From assembly GCA_964610885.1 (NCBI GenBank), contig CAZSWR010000135.1, positions 1 to 6,351 on the forward strand: a stretch of DNA of 6,351 nt, in the 5' to 3' direction. The stretch comes from CAZSWR01 sp964610885 (GTDB taxonomy: Bacteria > Bacteroidota > Ignavibacteria > Kapaibacteriales > UBA2268). The notes under the pieces are model-generated. The model did not search any database, had not been told where the DNA came from, and saw only the letters and a list, made by a program, of their open reading frames with translations. Of the stretch, positions 4,271-6,351 are shown one piece after another; position 1 is the first letter of the stretch; every line of letters starts with the position of its first letter. A program made the position numbers and the translations under genes.

Positions 4271-6351
4271 TTATCTTCTGCTACCGCGGTCGCCGTGGCG
4301 TTCGCCGGAGCGATGGTCTCTGTGGTCGGACGGCCTGCGGTCGTTCGAGCGGGGAGCGCGGGGTTCCCTTTCCACGTAGCCTTCGGGTTTCTCCATGAGG
4401 GCTTTGCGGCTCAGGCGGAATTTGCCGTCGCGAGTCATTTCGATCAATTTCACTTCAAATTTGTCGCCGACGCTGATTTCGTCTGCAACGTTTTCGGTGC
4501 GATTGTGCGAGATTTGCGAGATATGGAGCAGTCCTTGTTTTTTCGGAAGGAATTCGATGATGGCACCCAATCCTTCGCGAACTTCTTTGACCGTGCCCAT
4601 ATAGACTTCGCCTTCTTCGGGCCTGCGTGTGATTTCGGCAATCATGCGGACAGCCGAGGCTGCGTCCTCTTCGTTTGTGGCGGCAATCGTAACCGTACCG
4701 TCGTCTTCGATATTGATTTCCGTGTTTGAATCCTTCACGATAGCGCGAATATTTTCGCCACCGGGTCCGATAACGGCGCCGATTTGATCAACCGGGATTG
4801 TGATCACAGTGAAGCGAGGAGCATATTGCGAGAAGTCTGTTCTCGGTTCGGAAAGTGTTTCGTTCATGATGCCGAGTATGTGCATACGTCCTTCGTGGGC
4901 CTGCATTAGTGCGGTTTTCATGATCTCGATCGAAAGGCCTTGGATTTTGATATCCATCTGGCAGGCGGTGATACCGTCTTTGGTGCCGGCAACTTTGAAG
5001 TCCATATCGCCGAGGAAGTCTTCGTCCCCGAGGATGTCGCTGAGCACTGCCACCTTGTCATCTTCTTTGATAAGCCCCATTGCGATACCGGCGACTGCTT
5101 TCTTGAGCGGCACGCCCGCATCGAAGAGCGAGAGCGAACCGGCGCAAACAGTGGCCATCGACGACGAACCGTTCGATTCCAAAATGTCGGAAACGACGCG
5201 GGTTGTGTATGGGAATTCATCGCCGGGCATCATTGCCGAAATGGCGCGGAATGCCAAGTTTCCGTGGCCGATTTCGCGGCGGCCGACGCCGGTCATACGG
5301 CCGACCTCGCCCGTGGAGAACGGCGGGAAATTGTAATGGAGCAAGAATTTCATTGTGTAGGTGGGCAGAAGTCCGTCGATCATCTGTTCGTCGTGCTTGG
5401 TGCCGAGCGTGGCCGTGGTCAAGCTCTGCGTTTCGCCGCGAGTGAAGAGTGCCGAGCCGTGTGCGCGTGGCAGCAGGCCCACCTCGCAGGTAATCGGGCG
5501 GATTTGCGTCGTCGAGCGTCCGTCAAGGCGTTTGCCGGTCTCGAGGATCATTTTACGCATGGATTTTTGCTCTAATTTATCGACGACTGTGGCAACGAAT
5601 TTTTCCAATTGCGTTGCATTATCAACAAATTCTTCGGTTTCGCCGAATTTCTCTTTTGCTTTTTCCAAAGCTACTTCGAAGAGTTTCTGGCGGGTTTCGC
5701 TGCGTTCGGCCTTGGTCGTAACCGTGTGAACATATTTTTCCAATTCTTCGTGGATTTCGCCATCGATGAATGCAACAAGTTCTTCGGAGGGTTTGACTTC
5801 GGTGAATGCGCGTTTGGGCATGCTGGTCAGAGCCACGAGGTCGTGCTGCAATTTGTTGAGCACTTTGACTTGCTCGTGAGCGAATTCCAAAGCGGCCAGG
5901 AAGTCGTCTTCGGAAATTTCTTGGCTTTCGCCCTCTACCATCATAATAGAAGTATCGGTTCCGGCAACGCTGATATTGATATCAGATTTTTCCAATTGCT
6001 CGGGCGAAGGATTAACGATGAATTGGCCATCGACGCGGCCCACGGACACTTCCGAGATTGGCCCCTGGAAGGGAACATCGGAAATCATAAGGGCGGCGGA
6101 AGCTCCGACCATTGCGAGCGTATCGGGATTGACGTCCGCTTCGGCAGAGAAGACCGTGGCGACGATCTGCGTCTCGAATCTCCACGATTTGGGGATCATC
6201 GGGCGGATCGGGCGGTCGATAAGGCGGGCCGAAAGGATTTCTTTTTCGCTTGGGCGGCCTTCGCGTTTCAGGAATCCACCGGGGAATTTGCCGGCAGATG
6301 CGGCTTTCTCGCGGTATTCCACCTGAAGCGGCAGGTAATCTATTGTGGTAT
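4271..6351 (-). CDS. pnp: Polyribonucleotide nucleotidyltransferase (PNPase), N terminus beyond window edge
   Basis: PNPase degrades RNA 3' to 5' by phosphorolysis, releasing nucleoside diphosphates, and acts as a trimer, often with RNase E, in bacterial mRNA turnover. The window holds 692 codons plus the stop. The frame stays open to the right edge (TTIDYLPLQVEYREKA), so the GTG at 6322 is internal and roughly 30-60 N-terminal residues are missing. Counting from the first full codon: first RNase PH core 1 to about 150, with KFPGGFLKREGRPSEKEIL; helical linker about 150-265; second RNase PH core about 275-490, with FPPFSTGEVGR (341-351), SNGSSSMA (392-399) and EDFLGDMDF (443-451), whose aspartates D444 and D450 match catalytic D486 and D492 of the E. 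coli enzyme; KH domain with IGAVIGPGG (523-531); S1 domain about 580-650 (EVYMGTVKEV, GLLHISQIS); then a basic tail rich in R, D and H (about 655-692). All key residues look intact. A terminator follows. An upstream rpsO is common in bacteria, but lies outside the window if present. Confidence 0.97.
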   Translation of the reverse strand, partial: TTIDYLPLQVEYREKAASAGKFPGGFLKREGRPSEKEILSARLIDRPIRPMIPKSWRFETQIVATVFSAEADVNPDTLAMVGASAALMISDVPFQGPISEVSVGRVDGQFIVNPSPEQLEKSDINISVAGTDTSIMMVEGESQEISEDDFLAALEFAHEQVKVLNKLQHDLVALTSMPKRAFTEVKPSEELVAFIDGEIHEELEKYVHTVTTKAERSETRQKLFEVALEKAKEKFGETEEFVDNATQLEKFVATVVDKLEQKSMRKMILETGKRLDGRSTTQIRPITCEVGLLPRAHGSALFTRGETQSLTTATLGTKHDEQMIDGLLPTYTMKFLLHYNFPPFSTGEVGRMTGVGRREIGHGNLAFRAISAMMPGDEFPYTTRVVSDILESNGSSSMATVCAGSLSLFDAGVPLKKAVAGIAMGLIKEDDKVAVLSDILGDEDFLGDMDFKVAGTKDGITACQMDIKIQGLSIEIMKTALMQAHEGRMHILGIMNETLSEPRTDFSQYAPRFTVITIPVDQIGAVIGPGGENIRAIVKDSNTEINIEDDGTVTIAATNEEDAASAVRMIAEITRRPEEGEVYMGTVKEVREGLGAIIEFLPKKQGLLHISQISHNRTENVADEISVGDKFEVKLIEMTRDGKFRLSRKALMEKPEGYVEREPRAPRSNDRRPSDHRDHRSGERHGDRGSRR

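Noticed and set aside
4800..5575. Overlapping plus-strand open frames of 178 and 211 codons opposite pnp
   Set aside because: They are mirror frames of strongly conserved PNPase core coding sequence; the translated products are low-complexity and unlike any protein I know.
4271..6322. GTG at 6322 as the true start of pnp
   Set aside because: The reading frame continues without a stop to the window edge with PNPase-like sequence (IDYLPLQVEYREKA), so the real start lies outside.

Overview
This looks like a chromosomal window from a bacterium of moderate GC content, with strongly AT-rich promoter regions. I recognise a vitamin B12-dependent ribonucleotide reductase (class II), a bacterial-type polynucleotide phosphorylase, a SIMPL-domain protein and a PAP2 lipid phosphatase. 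None of these fixes the phylum. Shine-Dalgarno signals are clear before two genes (SIMPL and the 132-residue membrane protein) and poor before nrdJ and the PAP2 gene. An uncultivated or little-studied Gram-negative lineage is possible, but that is a guess.

Layout. Bases 1-875 (minus) hold the first 291 codons of nrdJ, which runs off the left edge. Upstream of it on the same strand, 72 bp away, is a SIMPL/DUF541 membrane-anchored protein (948-1697). An AT-rich divergent spacer (1698-1892) separates this minus-strand pair from a plus-strand cluster of three tightly packed genes: a PAP2-family phosphatase (1893-2462), a small four-helix membrane protein (2466-2864) and a methyltransferase with an N-terminal Cys4 module (2864-3598). 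A 672 bp non-coding convergent spacer (3599-4270) carries several GC-rich palindromic or inverted repeats and the terminator of the last gene. That gene is pnp (minus strand, 4271 to beyond the right edge), complete at its C terminus and lacking only its N-terminal end.

How the parts work together. NrdJ makes deoxyribonucleotides and PNPase degrades RNA to nucleoside diphosphates, the usual RNR substrates. Both are core nucleotide and RNA metabolism, but nothing here shows they are linked. The PAP2, membrane-protein and methyltransferase genes are spaced 3 bp apart and overlapping by 1 base, so they are very probably one transcript. A role in envelope lipid or glycan metabolism is inferred from the PAP2 gene alone.

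Most worth a second look: (1) three 9-mers matching the DnaA-box consensus TTWTNCACA within 78 bp of the AT-rich divergent spacer, suggesting an origin or DnaA-controlled expression of the SIMPL-nrdJ side; (2) a cluster of repeat elements in the convergent spacer, two of them copies of one element in opposite orientation; (3) a methyltransferase whose GC content jumps from about 42% to about 59% partway through the gene and whose motif I lacks the usual glycine-rich loop. I see no convincing new defence or mobile system in this window.
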